Of a stretch of DNA of 64,000 nt, positions 1-7,804 are shown piece after piece. The position numbers and the translations under genes were made by a program. The stretch's first letter is position 1. Each line of letters starts with the position of its first letter. The DNA comes from Nocardioides nitrophenolicus (GTDB lineage: Bacteria; Actinomycetota; Actinomycetes; Propionibacteriales; Nocardioidaceae): NCBI RefSeq assembly GCF_016907515.1, contig NZ_JAFBBY010000001.1, forward strand, positions 1,426,001-1,490,000, given 5' to 3'. The notes under the pieces were generated by a model. It was not told the origin of the DNA. It saw only the letters and a list, made by a program, of their open reading frames with translations, and did no database searches.

Positions 1-162
1 CGGCACGCCGTCCTCGTCCAGCCGAGTCGGCACGTAGACGACCGGCGGACCGGGGACGGTCTTCTCCGCGGGCTGCGAACCGACGCCGACGGTGGTGGGG
101 ACGGCGAAGGTGGCCGGCGCCGGGGGCGGTGGCCCCGGAGGCGGTGGTGGCGGGCTCTGCAC
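1..162 (-). CDS. Partial proline-rich protein, running off the left edge
   Basis: An open frame enters from the left edge on the minus strand and can be followed for 54 codons back to a GTG. The first 16 residues are mostly proline (SPPPPPPGPPPPAPA), then comes a plain stretch ending VVYVPTRLDEDGVP at the window edge. It lies about 58 bases downstream of the lactonase stop and in the same direction, so it could be the next operon member. I do not recognise the family. The start is uncertain because the frame stays open further upstream, and a GC-rich shadow frame cannot be excluded. Confidence 0.3.
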   Translation of the reverse strand, partial: MQSPPPPPPGPPPPAPATFAVPTTVGVGSQPAEKTVPGPPVVYVPTRLDEDGVP

Positions 163-219
163 ACGAGCCGGGTTCCCTCCCGCGAACCGGGTCAAACTGC
201 CGGCGCCGCCCGGGGGCGG

Positions 220-1074
220 TCAGCCGGCGAAGCGGCGGACCGGCACGCCCCGCACGCCCGGCCGGATCTCCAGCACCGACCCCGCGGGCTCGGCGTGATC
301 GGGCGGGAGCGCGTAGCTGGAGCTGGTCACGAACAGCCGGTCGAGGCCGGCGCCCCCGAAGGCCACGGAGGTGGGGCTGGTGACCGGTACGGGTACGACG
401 ACGTCCACCCGGCCGTCGGGCAGGTAGCGCCGCACCTCTCCCGCCTTCAGGACGGCGACCCACACCGCGCCCTCGCGGTCCAGCGCGATGCCGTCGGGCA
501 GCTCGGTCGCCGGGTCCAGCTCGACGAGGGGACCGAGCGGGCGCAGGGTGGTGCCCGGGCCGCGGCGGTAGCGGTCGACGACGGCGCGGCCGGTGTCCAC
601 GGCGTAGAGCAGGTCGCCGTGCCACGCGAGTCCGTTGGAGGCGACCAGGCCGTCGAGGACCTGCTCGGCGGAGCCGTCGGGCCGGACCACGTGCAGCCCG
701 GCGTCCGGCTTCATGCGGGGCGAGTAGGTGCCGACCCAGAGCAGGCCGTCGTCGTCGCAGGCTCCGTCGTTGAGCCGGGTCTCGGGGTTGGTGGCCTCGA
801 CGTCGACCAGGTCCTCGAGCCGGCCGTCGGCGTCGAGCAGGCCGACCCGGTCGACCTGGGTGACGACGAGGCCTCCGGTACGCCGAGGGAGCGCCAGGCT
901 CACCTCGTCGGGGAGCACGGTCTCGGCGGTGCTCCCGCTGGCCGGGTGCCAGCGCCGGACGGCGCGGGCGCGGATGTCGACCCGGACCAGCGTGCCGGTC
1001 CGCTCGTCCCACCACGGCCCCTCGCCCAGCAGGTCGGCCGAGGCGAGCGCCACCACCGGCGCCGCAGGGGTCAT
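220..1074 (-). CDS. SMP-30/gluconolactonase-like lactonase
   Basis: 284 aa, the normal length for SMP-30/gluconolactonase/LRE beta-propellers, which use one divalent metal to hydrolyse lactones. The expected metal-ligand motifs are present: GEGPWW near the N-terminus (Glu), LNDGACD, SNGLAW (Asn) and LPDGIALD (Asp). The start ATG overlaps the stop of the upstream flavin monooxygenase by 4 nt (ATGA at 1071-1074), so the two are translationally coupled. Inference: the monooxygenase could make a lactone by Baeyer-Villiger chemistry and this enzyme could open it. The substrate is not visible. It belongs to the minus-strand unit that starts at the AT-rich site near 2140. Confidence 0.85.
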   Translation of the reverse strand: MTPAAPVVALASADLLGEGPWWDERTGTLVRVDIRARAVRRWHPASGSTAETVLPDEVSLALPRRTGGLVVTQVDRVGLLDADGRLEDLVDVEATNPETRLNDGACDDDGLLWVGTYSPRMKPDAGLHVVRPDGSAEQVLDGLVASNGLAWHGDLLYAVDTGRAVVDRYRRGPGTTLRPLGPLVELDPATELPDGIALDREGAVWVAVLKAGEVRRYLPDGRVDVVVPVPVTSPTSVAFGGAGLDRLFVTSSSYALPPDHAEPAGSVLEIRPGVRGVPVRRFAG

Positions 1075-2108
1075 GCGGGGTCCGCGAGGTCGCGCCGGGC
1101 GGGCTGGGCGCGGAGCGCGGGGAGCACCTCGCGGCCGAAGAGCCGCATCGCGTCGAGGTTCTCCCGGCGGCTCATCGGCGGCCAGCCGAGACGGACCAGG
1201 AGCGGATCGACGGGGAGGTCGCGGACGTAGCCGAGCAGCTCGGCGGTGACCTGCTCGGGGGTGCCGAGGACCGCATGGTCGGCGACGGTCGCGGCGAAGT
1301 CCCGCTCGAGGTCCTCGCCGCTCATCACCTCGAAGCCCTTGCGGGCGTAGGTGAGGTACTTCCCCTGCGCGACGCGCGCGTACTCGGCGACGGCCTCGTC
1401 GCGCGAGGCACCGAGGGTGACATTGCGGCGCAGCGGCTGGGGCCTGAACGCCTTGCCGCGCTCGGCGAAGCCGTCGCGCACGACGGCGAAGCGCTCCGCG
1501 ATGTCGGCCCGGGTGGCCTCCGGTGGCGTGGCGTAGCCGTCGCCGAAGCGGCCGCACCGTCGTACGCCGGGCAGGGCCTGGGCGCCGATCCAGATGGGCG
1601 GGTGCGGGTCCTGGACCGGACGCAGGTGCGGCCGTACGCCGTCGAGCCGCCAGTGGCGCCCGTGGTGGGTGACCTCGTCCTCGGTCCACAGCCGCCGCAT
1701 CAGCTCCAGCGACTCGTCGAACCGGCTGGCCCGCTGTCGGAACGGGACGTCGAGGTGGTCGAACTCCTCGGCGCGGTAGCCGAGGCCGGCGCCGAAGACC
1801 AGCCGGCCCTCGGTGACCACGTCGAGCGTCGCGATCTCCTCGGCGAGCAGCACCGGGTGGTAGAGCGGCGCGACGATGATGTTGGTGACCAGCCGCACGT
1901 GCGGGTCGACCTCGGCGGCCAGCCGCGCCATCAGCGGGACCGGCTGCAGCCAGCGCTGCTCGCCGTAGAGGAAGTGCTGGCCGATCGTGAAGTGGTCGAA
2001 GCCCAGCTCCTGGCCGGCCTCGACGATCGCGAGCACGTCGGCGAACTGCTCGGCGGCCGAGACCGACGCCACCGGCACGTCGCTCAGCAGCAACCCGACA
2101 CTGACCAT
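1071..2108 (-). CDS. Luciferase-like (LLM) flavin-dependent monooxygenase
   Basis: 345 aa bacterial-luciferase-like TIM barrel. Family features are the N-terminal VGLLLSDVP strand, the GQHFLYGEQRWLQPVP segment, the GRLVFGAGLGYR turn and HPPIWIGAQA. It is a close paralogue of the LLM at 31322-32377 and related to those at 10058 and 48621. I chose the ATG at 2108 rather than the one at 2123: GGAGG lies 5 nt before it and the paralogue starts at the same residue (MVQVGLLLSDVP). FMN or F420 use cannot be decided from sequence. It is the first gene of a two-gene unit with the SMP-30 lactonase and is divergent from the ACAD at 2205. Confidence 0.85.
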   Translation of the reverse strand: MVSVGLLLSDVPVASVSAAEQFADVLAIVEAGQELGFDHFTIGQHFLYGEQRWLQPVPLMARLAAEVDPHVRLVTNIIVAPLYHPVLLAEEIATLDVVTEGRLVFGAGLGYRAEEFDHLDVPFRQRASRFDESLELMRRLWTEDEVTHHGRHWRLDGVRPHLRPVQDPHPPIWIGAQALPGVRRCGRFGDGYATPPEATRADIAERFAVVRDGFAERGKAFRPQPLRRNVTLGASRDEAVAEYARVAQGKYLTYARKGFEVMSGEDLERDFAATVADHAVLGTPEQVTAELLGYVRDLPVDPLLVRLGWPPMSRRENLDAMRLFGREVLPALRAQPARRDLADPA

Positions 2109-2133
2109 CTGCGCCTCCGGCATCCTTGACCCC

Positions 2134-2159
2134 GATCAATGCATATTATTAGCATCAAC
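2134..2159. promoter_or_regulatory. AT-rich operator/promoter island a
   Basis: An AT-rich block (read on the minus strand: TAATAATATGCATTGATC) in a GC-rich background, midway between the divergent LLM and ACAD genes. It is one of twelve related islands in the window and probably carries a -10 element overlapping an operator. Proposed by comparison only. Confidence 0.55.
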
Positions 2160-2204
2160 CGGCGACAGCCCGCCAGACTCGGCAGACCAGGAACGAGGAC
2201 GCCC

Positions 2205-3371
2205 GTGGACTTCGGCACCGACTCCCTCCATGAGGACATCCGCTCGGCGGTCCGCGAGATGATGAAGCCGTTCGACGACCAGTACTGGATGGAGCACGAC
2301 CGCGACCACGCCTTCCCGTGGGAGTTCTACGACGCGGTCGCCCAGGCCGGCTGGCTCGGCATCACCATCCCCGAGGAGTACGGCGGCGGCGGGCTGGGCG
2401 TGACCGAGGCCGCGATCGTCGAGCACGAGATCTCCGCATCCGGCGGCGGCATGAACGCCTGCAGCGCCGTGCACATCGGCATCTTCGGGCTCGACCCGAT
2501 CATCCGGCACGGCTCGGAGGACCTGAAGCGACGCTTCCTCCCCCGCGTCCCGAACGGGGACCTGCACATCTCCTTCGCGGTGACCGAGCCGGACGCGGGC
2601 ACCGACACGACCGGCATCTCGACCTTCGCCCGCAAGGTCGACGGCGGCTTCCGGGTGACGGGCAAGAAGGTCTGGATCACCAAGGCCCAGCAGGCCGAGC
2701 GGATGATGCTCCTGGTGCGGACCACCAAGCGCGAGGACTGCGTCAAGCGCACCGACGGGATGACCCTGCTGTTCGCCGAGCTCGACCCCGCGCACGTGCA
2801 GATCCGCGAGATCCCCAAGCTGGGCCGCAACTCCGTGAACACCAACGAGCTGTTCATCGACGACCTGTTCGTCGCCGACGAGGACGTCGTGGGCGAGGTC
2901 GGCAAGGGCTTCAAGGCGATCCTGTCCGGCCTCAACGCCGAGCGGATCCTCGCGTCCAAGGCCGCGCTCGGGATCGGCCGCGCCGCCGTACGCCGGGCGA
3001 CCGAGTACGCCAACGACCGCGAGGTCTTCGGGCGCCCGATCGGCCAGAACCAGGCCATCGCCCACCCGATCGCAGAGGCGATGATGCGGCTCGACGCCGC
3101 CGAGCTCATGGTCGACAAGGCCGCCTGGCTGCTCGACCACGGCTTCGAGTGCGGCAAGGAGGCCAACATGGGGAAGTTCCTGGCCGCCGACGCCGCGTTC
3201 TTCGCCGCGGACCGGGCGCTGCAGACCCACGGCGGCTTCGGCTACGGCAAGGAGTTCCACGTCGAGCGCTACTTCCGCGAGGCCCGCCTCAAGCGCCTGT
3301 CCCCCATCAGCCAGGAGATGGTGCTCAACTACCTCAGTGAGCACGTCCTCGGCCTGCCCCGCTCGTACTGA
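2205..3371 (+). CDS. Acyl-CoA dehydrogenase
   Basis: 388 aa flavoprotein that would introduce an alpha-beta double bond into an acyl-CoA. It has the ACAD signature FAVTEPDAGTD near residue 128 and YANDREVFGRPIGQNQ in the C-terminal helical domain. The GTG at 2205 follows GAGG with good spacing and matches the start of its paralogue at 28479-29645 (same length, same LPRSY end); an upstream ATG at 2139 would read through the operator. The usual YEGT Glu loop is replaced by SPISQEM. A Glu-Arg pair at residue 246 (NAERI) matches the isovaleryl-CoA dehydrogenase position of the catalytic base. It leads a unit with a CitE-like lyase and a MaoC protein. Confidence 0.9.
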   Translation: MDFGTDSLHEDIRSAVREMMKPFDDQYWMEHDRDHAFPWEFYDAVAQAGWLGITIPEEYGGGGLGVTEAAIVEHEISASGGGMNACSAVHIGIFGLDPIIRHGSEDLKRRFLPRVPNGDLHISFAVTEPDAGTDTTGISTFARKVDGGFRVTGKKVWITKAQQAERMMLLVRTTKREDCVKRTDGMTLLFAELDPAHVQIREIPKLGRNSVNTNELFIDDLFVADEDVVGEVGKGFKAILSGLNAERILASKAALGIGRAAVRRATEYANDREVFGRPIGQNQAIAHPIAEAMMRLDAAELMVDKAAWLLDHGFECGKEANMGKFLAADAAFFAADRALQTHGGFGYGKEFHVERYFREARLKRLSPISQEMVLNYLSEHVLGLPRSY

Positions 3372-3413
3372 GCTACCCGCCCACGCCACCGACCGCCGTA
3401 CCCAGGAGTCCTC

Positions 3414-4307
3414 GTGAAGCCCTACCGCACCGTGCTCTTCGTGCCCGCCCACAAGGCGAGCTGGCTCGACAAGGCCGCCGAGGCCGGCGCCGACGCCGTG
3501 TGCCTCGACCTCGAGGACTCCGTCCCCGAGGAGCTCAAGCCCGCCGGGCGCGAGCAGGTCGCCGCCGGCGTCGAGCGGATGGCCGCCTCGCACCCCGCGA
3601 TGGGCGTCTTCGTGCGGGTCAACGCGATCGGGACGCCGCACTTCGGCAACGACCTCGAGGCCGCCGTCCTCCCGGGCGTCACCGGCATCTTCGCGCCGAA
3701 GGTCAACAGCGCCGTCGACGTGCTGCGCTACGACACCATGCTCGACTTCTTCGAGCAGCGCGCCGGCGTCAGCGGCCTGGAGTACATCATCCCCGTCGAG
3801 ACCATCCACGGCATCCAGAACTGCGAGGAGATCGCCGCCGCGTCCCCCCGCGTCGGCGCGATGATCGGCCCGACCGCCGAGCACGCCGACATCGCCAAGG
3901 CGGTGGGCTTCGAGTGGAGCCCCGAGGGCCTGGAGTCGATGGTGCACCGCACCAAGATCATGCTCGCGACGAAGGCGGCCGGCGCGCACCCGCTCACCGC
4001 GCTCTGGGAGCGGACCCGCGACCTCGACGGACTGCGCGAGTTCACCACCCGCGGGCGCAAGATGGGCTTCCGCGGCCAGGTGGTGCTGCACCCGACGCAC
4101 GTACCGGTGGTCAACGAGGTGTTCACACCCGACGCCGAGGCGATCGACTTCTACCGCGGCCTGCTCGAGACCTACCGGGAGGCCGAGAAGCGCGGCGACG
4201 GCGCGGTGATGTACGGCGACATCCACGTCGACAAGGCCCACGCCGACAAGGCGGAGGAGTGGCTGGCCCGCGTCGACGAGCTGGCCGACCTCAACGGCGG
4301 CGTGTGA
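3414..4307 (+). CDS. CitE-like / HpcH-HpaI family CoA-ester lyase
   Basis: 297 aa TIM-barrel lyase of the CitE-like group, which makes or breaks C-C bonds in beta-hydroxyacyl-CoAs (malyl-, citramalyl- or HMG-CoA type) with a divalent metal. Visible signatures are LFVPAHK at the start, CLDLEDSV (acidic metal ligands), VRVNAIGT, IIPVETIHGI (Glu) and the C-terminal VVLHPTHVPVVNEVF. GTG at 3414 with AGGAG 6 nt upstream. Between an ACAD and a MaoC hydratase, it would fit dehydrogenation, hydration and retro-Claisen-type cleavage of a branched acyl-CoA. The exact substrate is unknown. Confidence 0.85.
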   Translation: MKPYRTVLFVPAHKASWLDKAAEAGADAVCLDLEDSVPEELKPAGREQVAAGVERMAASHPAMGVFVRVNAIGTPHFGNDLEAAVLPGVTGIFAPKVNSAVDVLRYDTMLDFFEQRAGVSGLEYIIPVETIHGIQNCEEIAAASPRVGAMIGPTAEHADIAKAVGFEWSPEGLESMVHRTKIMLATKAAGAHPLTALWERTRDLDGLREFTTRGRKMGFRGQVVLHPTHVPVVNEVFTPDAEAIDFYRGLLETYREAEKRGDGAVMYGDIHVDKAHADKAEEWLARVDELADLNGGV

Positions 4308-4357
4308 CCCGCACCCCCACCCCACCGACCCACGCACCGCACCCAGAAGGAGACATC

Positions 4358-4813
4358 ATGGCCGGCCTGTACTTCGAGGACTTCGAGATCGGCAAGCACT
4401 ACAAGCACGAGTGGTCCCGGACGGTCACCGAGACCGACACGATCCTCTACTGCGGCATCACCATGAACCCCGCGCCGATCCACCTGGACCAGCACTACAT
4501 GGAGGGCACCATCCACGGCCAGCGCCTGGTGCCGAGCCTGTGGACCGCCGGGGTCATCGGCGGCATGATCGTGCCGGACCTGACCCTCGGCACCACCCTG
4601 GGCAACCTCGGCTACACCAAGTTCGACTTCCCGAAGCCGGTCTTCCACGGCGACACCCTGCGGGCCGAGAGCACCATCCTCGACAAGCGGGAGTCCAAGA
4701 GCCGCACCGACTCGGGCATCGTCTACTTCGAGCACATCGGCCTCAACCAGCGCGACGAGGTGGTCCACATCGCGCACCGTGCGGGCCTCATGCTCCTTCG
4801 GCCGACCGCCTGA
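4358..4813 (+). CDS. MaoC-like hot-dog dehydratase
   Basis: 151 aa single hot-dog domain, the usual length for MaoC-type (R)-specific enoyl-CoA hydratases or mesaconyl/itaconyl-CoA hydratases. The ITMNPAPIHLDQHYMEGT segment matches the hydratase motif with Asp and His. ATG at 4358 follows AGAAGGAG. It is the last gene of the ACAD, CitE-like, MaoC unit. Itaconyl-CoA-type pathways pair a MaoC hydratase with a CitE-like lyase, so a hydration step before the lyase is likely. Its 3' end overlaps the convergent amidohydrolase by 26 nt. Confidence 0.85.
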   Translation: MAGLYFEDFEIGKHYKHEWSRTVTETDTILYCGITMNPAPIHLDQHYMEGTIHGQRLVPSLWTAGVIGGMIVPDLTLGTTLGNLGYTKFDFPKPVFHGDTLRAESTILDKRESKSRTDSGIVYFEHIGLNQRDEVVHIAHRAGLMLLRPTA

Positions 4814-5651
4814 GCCGGTAGGTCTCCACCGCGACCCCACGCAGGATGCGGTCCTGCTCGGCCGGCGAGAGCCGAGCGAGCAGGACCCGCACGGCGTCGA
4901 CCGTGCGGGCGTACTCCCCCGCGCGACGGCTCACCGGCCAGTCCGACCCGAAGAGCAGCCGGTCCGGACCGAACACGGCCAGCAGGTGGTCGACCCACGG
5001 CTCGAGGTCGGCGATGCTCCAGCGCGCCGGGTCGGCCATCGTGGTCAGTCCCGAGAGCTTGACCCGGAGCTGGGGCAGCTCACCCAGCCGGGCGACCAGC
5101 CGCGCCCACTCCCGGCCAGCCGGCGTACGCCAGCCGCCGGCGACGGGCGGCTTGCCCGCGTGGTCGAGGACCCAGTGCAGCTCGTCGTACGACGCCACCA
5201 CGCCCGCGCACAGCTCGAGCTGGGCCGGGCGCAGCATCAGGTCGCAGGCCAGGTCGCGCTCGGCCAGGGCCCGGGGTCCGGGACCGGCGGCGAAGGCGGC
5301 CAGCCAGGCGCCGGGGTCGGCCTCGGCCTGTGCCTGGTGCCGTACGCCGACCAGTGGACCCCGCGCGGCGAGCTCGTCGAGGCGGTCGCCGACGTCCGGC
5401 GCCAGCAGGTCGGTCCAGCCCACGACCCCGGCCAGCCGGTCGGTGCGCGCGGCGAGGTCGAGGAAGTCCGTCGTCTCGTCGGGATCGTTGACCACCTGCA
5501 CGAGCACCGCCTCGGCCACCCCGGCGGCGTCCAGCCCGGCCTCGAGCTCGGGCCACTCGTGGTCGCGGTGGATGAGCGCCATCGTGGCCGGGTCGAGCCA
5601 GGGCTGCGGCCGGTCGCCGAGCCGCCACAGGTGGGCATGGGCATCGATCAC
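4788..5651 (-). CDS. Amidohydrolase 2 family protein (lactonase-like)
   Basis: 287 aa metal-dependent hydrolase of the amidohydrolase_2 family, which includes 2-pyrone-4,6-dicarboxylate and fuconate lactonases and some decarboxylases. The N-terminal IDAHAHLW gives the HxH metal pair, VLDHAGKP a further His, and LLFGSDWPV the C-terminal Asp typical of the family. It is transcribed alone on the minus strand, divergent from the TMADH-like gene, and overlaps the MaoC gene by 26 nt at the 3' end. A ring-opening or lactone-hydrolysing role would suit the cluster but is inferred. Confidence 0.8.
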   Translation of the reverse strand: MIDAHAHLWRLGDRPQPWLDPATMALIHRDHEWPELEAGLDAAGVAEAVLVQVVNDPDETTDFLDLAARTDRLAGVVGWTDLLAPDVGDRLDELAARGPLVGVRHQAQAEADPGAWLAAFAAGPGPRALAERDLACDLMLRPAQLELCAGVVASYDELHWVLDHAGKPPVAGGWRTPAGREWARLVARLGELPQLRVKLSGLTTMADPARWSIADLEPWVDHLLAVFGPDRLLFGSDWPVSRRAGEYARTVDAVRVLLARLSPAEQDRILRGVAVETYRLRRSAEGA

Positions 5652-5724
5652 GACGAGACCTCCGACTGCGGGTGCGGAGCTCCGGCAGACCTTGCCGTGA
5701 CCCCCGTCACCGACTACCGTGAGC

Positions 5725-5749
5725 GTTAGTAATAATCATACGCATCTAT
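5725..5749. promoter_or_regulatory. AT-rich operator/promoter island b
   Basis: TAATAATCATACGCATC-type island between the divergent amidohydrolase and TMADH-like genes, ending just before the GGAGGA ribosome site at 5751. It shares TAATAATCAT with the islands at 63735 and 15669 (reverse). It probably serves both directions. Confidence 0.6.
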
Positions 5750-5759
5750 TGGAGGATCT

Positions 5760-7757
5760 GTGTCGGACCCGGGCTCCAGCCACCCCCATCTCTTCTCGCC
5801 CATCCGCGTGGGGACGATGGACCTCCGCAGCCGGGTCATGCTCCCACCCCATGCCTCCGCGATCGGCAACATCTACGGCACCGAGGACGAGGCCCGCCGC
5901 AACATCGCCTACTTCGAGCAGCGGGCCGAGGCGGGCGTGGCCTGGGTGGGCAGCCTGTCCACGCACGTGCGCAACCACCTGATCCCCGGCTTCGAGCCCA
6001 CCGGCGTCGGCGCCGCGACGACCGGCTTCTTCCGGCTGCCCTTCTTCGTCGAGCGGGTGCAGGCCTTCTCCGACGCGATGCACGCCCGGGACACCTGCGT
6101 GACGGTGCAGATGGTCCACCAGGGCGGGATGCCGCACGGCGCCTCGCCCGTGATGAGCGCCCCCGTCATCAACCTGATGCCGCACGTGATGGACACCGAC
6201 GACATCGCCGCCTTCGTCGCGGAGTACGCCGCCTCGGCCCGGCTCGCGATGGAGGGCCGCGCCGACGGCGTCGAGCTCCACCTCAACCACGACGACCTCC
6301 ACGAGTGGTTCCTCTCGGCCTACACCAACCACCGCGAGGACGCGTACGGCGGCTCCCTCGAGGCCCGTGCCCGCTTCTCGGTCGAGTGCCTGCGGGCCAT
6401 CCGCGACGTCGTCGGCAGCTCGATGACGGTCGGCATCCGGCTCAACATCCGCGAGGAGATGCCGGAGGGCTACGACGTCGACGGCGGCGTGGAGCTCGCG
6501 CAGTATCTCGAGTCCACCGGCCTGATCGACTACGTGCACGGCGTGGTCGGCTCGCCCTGGGGCAACCCGAGCTACATCCAGCCCACCTACTTCGAGCCGG
6601 GCCGGTTCTCCTCGCTCGCGCAGCGCTTCAAGGACGCGCTGAGTCTCCCGGTCGTGCACACCGGCCGGATCACCTCCCCACGGGTCGCGGAGGACATCCT
6701 CGCGGCGGGGCACGCCGACATCGTCGGCATGGCCCGCGCCCACATCGCCGACGGCGACCTGCTGGTCAAGGCCCGCGAGGGCCGCGAGGACGAGATCCGC
6801 CCGTGCGTCGGCGGCAACGAGTGCATCAGCCGGCGCTATGTCGAGGGCCTGCCGTTCGGGTGCGCGGTCAACCCCGGCACCAGCCACGAGGTCGACGTGC
6901 CCTGGCCGAGCGTCGCGCCGCGCCGCCTGCTGGTCGTCGGCGGCGGCCCCGCCGGCATGGAGCTCGCCGCGCTGAGCGCCGAGGCCGGCTTCGAGGTCGA
7001 CCTGCGCGAGCGCGAGCCGGAGCTCGGCGGTCAGCTGCGCTACGTCATCCGCGCGCCGCGCCACGAGGGCTATGCCGCCTATCTCGACTGGCAGGTACGC
7101 CGGCTGGCCGGCCTGGGCGTCACGGTCACGACGGGCGTGGAGGTGAGCGCCGACGACGTGCGGGCCAGCGGGGCCGACGTGGTCGCGATCGCGACCGGTG
7201 CCCGCGCCCGTCGGCCCGCGATCGCCGGCGTCGACGCACCGCACGTGCTCGACAGTCGCGACGTCCTGGCCGGCGCGGCCGCCCCGGGCGGCCCCGGCTC
7301 CCGAGTGCTGGTGATCGCCCAGGACGACCACGTGGCTCCGCTCTCGGTCGCCGACCACCTCGCCGAGGCCGGTCACGAGGTGACCGTCTGCTACGCGACC
7401 CACCAGCCGGCGCCGCTGCTCGGCCGCTACATCATCGGCGGCATCCTCGGCCGCCTCGACGCCCGCGACGTCCGGATGGTCTTCATGGAGGAGGTGGTGC
7501 GGATCGACGGCCCGAGCGTGACCACCCGCAACGTCTACTCCCAGAAGGTCCGTCCGCTCGGGGAGTTCGACGCCGTCGTCCTCGCCTGCGGCAGCGTCTC
7601 GGAGTCCACGCTCTACGACGAGCTGCGCGGCAGCCTCCCCGAGCTGCACATCCTCGGTGACGCCTACGCACCACGCCGCCTGGTGTTCGCCACCCGCCAG
7701 GCCTACGCGCTCGCCGAGCAGCTCGCCGCCACCCACCGCGCCGCGGCGCTCGCCTGA
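5760..7757 (+). CDS. OYE/TMADH-type NADH:flavin oxidoreductase (2,4-dienoyl-CoA reductase-like)
   Basis: 665 aa, the size of multidomain Old Yellow Enzyme proteins (FadH, trimethylamine dehydrogenase). Residues 1-345 form the FMN barrel (HLFSPIRVGTMDLRSRV start, NHREDAYGGS). An iron-sulfur segment follows at 349-368, then an FAD/NAD(P) module from about residue 390 (VVGGGPAGMELA). The cluster region follows TMADH spacing (C-x2-C-x2-C-x12-C), but the second Cys is Gly: C349, G352, C355, C368. A classical 4Fe-4S site therefore lacks one ligand. GTG start with GGAGGA close upstream. Likely role: reduction of an enone or dienoyl-CoA. It is first in a unit with an SDR. Confidence 0.85.
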   Translation: MSDPGSSHPHLFSPIRVGTMDLRSRVMLPPHASAIGNIYGTEDEARRNIAYFEQRAEAGVAWVGSLSTHVRNHLIPGFEPTGVGAATTGFFRLPFFVERVQAFSDAMHARDTCVTVQMVHQGGMPHGASPVMSAPVINLMPHVMDTDDIAAFVAEYAASARLAMEGRADGVELHLNHDDLHEWFLSAYTNHREDAYGGSLEARARFSVECLRAIRDVVGSSMTVGIRLNIREEMPEGYDVDGGVELAQYLESTGLIDYVHGVVGSPWGNPSYIQPTYFEPGRFSSLAQRFKDALSLPVVHTGRITSPRVAEDILAAGHADIVGMARAHIADGDLLVKAREGREDEIRPCVGGNECISRRYVEGLPFGCAVNPGTSHEVDVPWPSVAPRRLLVVGGGPAGMELAALSAEAGFEVDLREREPELGGQLRYVIRAPRHEGYAAYLDWQVRRLAGLGVTVTTGVEVSADDVRASGADVVAIATGARARRPAIAGVDAPHVLDSRDVLAGAAAPGGPGSRVLVIAQDDHVAPLSVADHLAEAGHEVTVCYATHQPAPLLGRYIIGGILGRLDARDVRMVFMEEVVRIDGPSVTTRNVYSQKVRPLGEFDAVVLACGSVSESTLYDELRGSLPELHILGDAYAPRRLVFATRQAYALAEQLAATHRAAALA

Positions 7758-7804
7758 CCCGACCGACCACGAAGATCACCCTCCCCAGGAAGAGAACCCA
7801 CGTC

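Noticed and set aside
92..383. Short plus-strand frames at the left end
   Set aside because: Gly/Pro/Arg-rich, no ribosome site; the minus strand reads more sensibly.
2136..4337. 733-codon open frame antisense to the ACAD and CitE-like genes
   Set aside because: Low-complexity Val/Gly/Ala/Arg/Leu translation with no domain; a GC-driven shadow of well-recognised genes.
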